A stretch of 6,917 nucleotides of DNA, taken from CAYRFF01 sp964436125. Its GTDB lineage: Bacteria; Bacteroidota; Bacteroidia; Chitinophagales; Saprospiraceae. A program made the position numbers and the translations under genes. The first letter of the stretch is position 1. The number at the start of each line of letters is the position of its first letter. Under the pieces are notes generated by a model, which had not been told where the DNA came from, ran no database searches, and saw nothing but the letters and a program-made list of their open reading frames with translations. The DNA is taken from the NCBI GenBank assembly GCA_964436125.1, contig CAYTBT010000066.1, forward strand, positions 1 to 6,917, written 5' to 3'. Shown piece after piece: positions 5,138 to 6,917 of this stretch.

Positions 5138-6622
5138 ATGCAAGAATATTTTAAAAAATATAGAGAGAATACGATAGGGATAGATACAGAAGTTATCACT
5201 CCTTATGGAACTAAGCCCTTGATATATAGTGACTGGACAGCCTCGGGCCGATTGTACAGACCTATCGAAGAACGGATTATTAATGAAATAGGTCCCTATA
5301 CCGCCAATACGCATTCCGATTCCTCATACACGGGAAGTTTAATGACACAACTGTACCTTGACTCCAAGAAAATTATCAAGGATCATATCAATGCTTCAGC
5401 CAAAGATGCGATTATTTATTGCGGCTCGGGCATGACAGGTGCGATAAATAAACTTCAACGGATGATGGGCTTGAGGGTTCCAGCTTCCGCAAATGATTAC
5501 TATAAGGTTCAGATGGTAGAGCGTGATAAACGGCCTATAGTCTTCGTCTCTCACATGGAACACCATTCCAATCACACCAGCTGGCTTGAAACTGTTGCAG
5601 ATGTGAAGGTAATTGATCATATCGATGCAGGGACAATCGATTTAGAAGACCTGGAAGCACAATTGAAGCAATATGAGAACAGACCACTTAAGATAGTTTC
5701 CGTTACTGCATGTAGTAATGTAACAGGCATAACTTCACCCATCCATGAAATATCTCGTATTGCACATAAACATGGAGCATATTTCTTTGCCGATTATGCA
5801 TGTTCAGGGCCGTATGTCGATATTGACATGCATCCGGATGACTCAACTGCAATAGATGCGGTCTTCTTGTCGCCACATAAATTTCTAGGAGGGCCGGGAA
5901 CACCGGGGATTGCAGTATTTAATACAGACTTATATCACAGTAAAGTTCCCGATAATCCCGGCGGTGGTACAGTTCTCTACACCAATCCTTGGAACGAGCA
6001 TGAATACTATGAAGATATTGAAGTCAGGGAAGACGGAGGAACGCCGCCTTTCATGCAGGGAATAAAGGCCGGCCTCGCAGTAAAACTGAAAGAGGAAATA
6101 GGGACTGAGAATATATTGCAACGAGAAGATGAAATACGAGATATAGTTATCAGTAGGTTTAAAGAAATGGAGAAAGTGAAACTTCTCGGTAGAAGATATG
6201 AAGAAAGGATGGGGGTTTACTCCTTCTATATTCCCGGATTACATTATAATCTTGGCGTTCAACTATTGAATGATCTATATGGAATTCAGATGCGAGGCGG
6301 CTGTGCATGTGCCGGTACTTATGGACATGTATTGTTGAAGATTAACCATGATAAATCGCATGAATATCTAGAACATATCCTACGGGGTGAATTATATAAG
6401 CGACCTGGCTGGATACGATTGTCTATACATCCTATAATGACCGATGATGAGATTTACTATATTATGGATGCTATAGAAGAAATTTCCAATTCCTACGATC
6501 AATATGAATCAGATTATATCATGGATAAGAGGCATGCGACCTTCAAGCACCGATCTTTTTCCAGAAAAGATGTCGATAGGCATATAAGAAGCATTTATAA
6601 AGAAAGTATGGAATTGATATAG
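5138..6622 (+). CDS. Class V PLP enzyme, cysteine desulfurase / selenocysteine lyase-like
   Basis: A 494-residue fold-type I PLP enzyme related to SufS/CsdB. Aligned by eye to SufS: CGSGMTGAIN (95-104) is the phosphate-binding turn; H142 in EHHSN stacks on PLP; D219 in FADYA binds the pyridine nitrogen; K248 in SPHKFLGGPG is the Schiff-base lysine; R386-x4-C391 in RGGCACAG matches the catalytic-cysteine loop; R427 in WIRLS matches the substrate-carboxylate arginine. The sulfur-accepting cysteine is thus present, with a second cysteine two residues before it (C389-A-C391). It differs from SufS by about 20 extra residues between C391 and R427 and by a basic tail after residue 455, and it is about 85 residues longer. 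An in-frame ATG-AAA-TAA at 5120-5128 fixes the start at 5138. It is divergent from the amidohydrolase, and no SufBCD, IscU or SelD gene is nearby. Sulfur removal from cysteine is likely; a lyase or epimerase acting on another substrate is possible. Confidence 0.85.
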   Translation: MQEYFKKYRENTIGIDTEVITPYGTKPLIYSDWTASGRLYRPIEERIINEIGPYTANTHSDSSYTGSLMTQLYLDSKKIIKDHINASAKDAIIYCGSGMTGAINKLQRMMGLRVPASANDYYKVQMVERDKRPIVFVSHMEHHSNHTSWLETVADVKVIDHIDAGTIDLEDLEAQLKQYENRPLKIVSVTACSNVTGITSPIHEISRIAHKHGAYFFADYACSGPYVDIDMHPDDSTAIDAVFLSPHKFLGGPGTPGIAVFNTDLYHSKVPDNPGGGTVLYTNPWNEHEYYEDIEVREDGGTPPFMQGIKAGLAVKLKEEIGTENILQREDEIRDIVISRFKEMEKVKLLGRRYEERMGVYSFYIPGLHYNLGVQLLNDLYGIQMRGGCACAGTYGHVLLKINHDKSHEYLEHILRGELYKRPGWIRLSIHPIMTDDEIYYIMDAIEEISNSYDQYESDYIMDKRHATFKHRSFSRKDVDRHIRSIYKESMELI

Positions 6623-6757
6623 CAAGTGATAGGTGAGAATTGAGTAAAAAACACGAAGTGAAAAAAAACTTTCAAAAAAAAATACCTGCTACGATGCCTA
6701 TTTTTAGCTAGTTTCAAGAACTGAAGAAAAAATATTTAAATAAATACCTGAAAAAGC

Positions 6758-6788
6758 TTGCAGGGAATCAATTAAGCTTATACATTTG
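6758..6788 (+). promoter_or_regulatory. Strong Bacteroidota promoter, rRNA-operon type
   Basis: TTG at 6758-6760 (-33) and TACATTTG at 6781-6788 (-7, full TAnnTTTG match) are separated by 20 bp, the ideal spacing for the primary sigma factor of this phylum. The 36 bp upstream (6721-6756) are A-rich, like an UP element. Transcription would begin near 6792-6796. The complete consensus plus UP-like region is typical of ribosomal RNA promoters. Two AAGCTT hexamers, starting at 6754 and 6774, lie exactly 20 bp apart around the -33 element and ahead of the -7. The 135-bp spacer after the upstream gene (6623-6757) shows no convincing terminator, only runs of A. Confidence 0.75.
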
Positions 6789-6791
6789 CAC

Positions 6792-6917
6792 TCGCTTTTA
6801 AAGCAAGCGAATTTAATCAGAAATACTGATTGAAAGAAAGTTTTCATCAATGGATGGAAGCAAAAGAGATTGACAATACAAGAAGACAGAGCGGACCAAC
6901 AGAAAGAGTACGGGAAA
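6792..6917 (+). other. Hairpin-rich transcript leader, probably pre-rRNA
   Basis: Downstream of the strong promoter the predicted RNA begins with two hairpins: TCGCTT/AAGCGA (6792-6797 and 6805-6810, 7-nt loop) and AATCAG/CTGATT (6815-6820 and 6826-6831, 5-nt loop). The rest is purine-rich to the window end, as in leaders ahead of 16S rRNA in this phylum. The 16S gene itself is not in the window, so identity is inferred. An alternative is the 5' end of a coding gene: an ATG at 6854-6856 opens a frame beginning MEAKEIDNTRRQ that stays open to the edge. Confidence 0.45.

Noticed and set aside
6656..6684. A-runs with a weak TGAAA/TTTCA hairpin as terminator of the class V enzyme gene
   Set aside because: The stem is only 5 AT-rich pairs and the following run is A, not T, on the coding strand.
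6680..6750. Direct repeat AAATACCTG at 6680-6688 and 6742-6750
   Set aside because: Nine bases in an A-rich spacer, with no element or symmetry between copies; probably chance.
6854..6917. Partial plus-strand reading frame beginning MEAKEIDN at the right edge
   Set aside because: It is only 21 codons to the edge, has no ribosome-binding signal, and the rRNA-like promoter and hairpin leader explain the region better. Not excluded.

Overview
The window looks like a chromosomal segment from a member of the Bacteroidota. I base this on TAnnTTTG-type -7 promoter elements rather than E. coli-type -10 boxes, on coding starts without clear Shine-Dalgarno sequences, on a lipoprotein whose lipobox cysteine is followed by T-K-D-E (resembling the surface-export signal of this phylum), and on the general look of the proteins. 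The DNA is moderately AT-rich. I cannot place it below phylum level with confidence; an aerobic, free-living lineage is suggested by the 2-oxoglutarate dehydrogenase E2 gene.

Layout, left to right. Positions 24-215 (minus) encode a 63-residue lipoprotein. Positions 216-614 hold no convincing gene. This stretch contains a structured AT-rich block (a 7-bp inverted repeat, eleven TA units, then a 9-bp inverted repeat) in the presumed leader of the lipoprotein gene, and a short open stretch that may be a gene remnant. Four minus-strand genes follow in genomic order: a five-segment membrane protein of unknown function (615-1115), odhB (1126-2433), an alanine-racemase-family protein (2646-3806) and an M20 amidohydrolase (3797-4930). 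In transcription order these form two units: amidohydrolase then racemase (overlapping by 10 bp), and odhB then membrane protein (10 bp apart), separated by a 212-bp gap with its own candidate promoter. A 207-bp divergent intergenic region separates them from a plus-strand class V PLP enzyme (5138-6622) that keeps the recognisable catalytic residues of cysteine desulfurases. The right end carries a strong Bacteroidota-type promoter with an A/T-rich upstream region and a hairpin-rich leader; this is what one expects in front of a ribosomal RNA operon, which would begin beyond the window.

How the genes may work together. OdhB is the E2 core of the TCA-cycle 2-oxoglutarate dehydrogenase, but no E1 gene is next to it here. 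The amidohydrolase and racemase probably act in sequence on an amino acid: release from an N-acyl or amide conjugate, then change of alpha-carbon configuration. The racemase departs from classical alanine racemase at several active-site positions, so its substrate may not be alanine. The divergent desulfurase-like enzyme might belong to the same amino-acid metabolism, but that is inference from proximity only. I see no CRISPR array, intact mobile element, tRNA or defence system.
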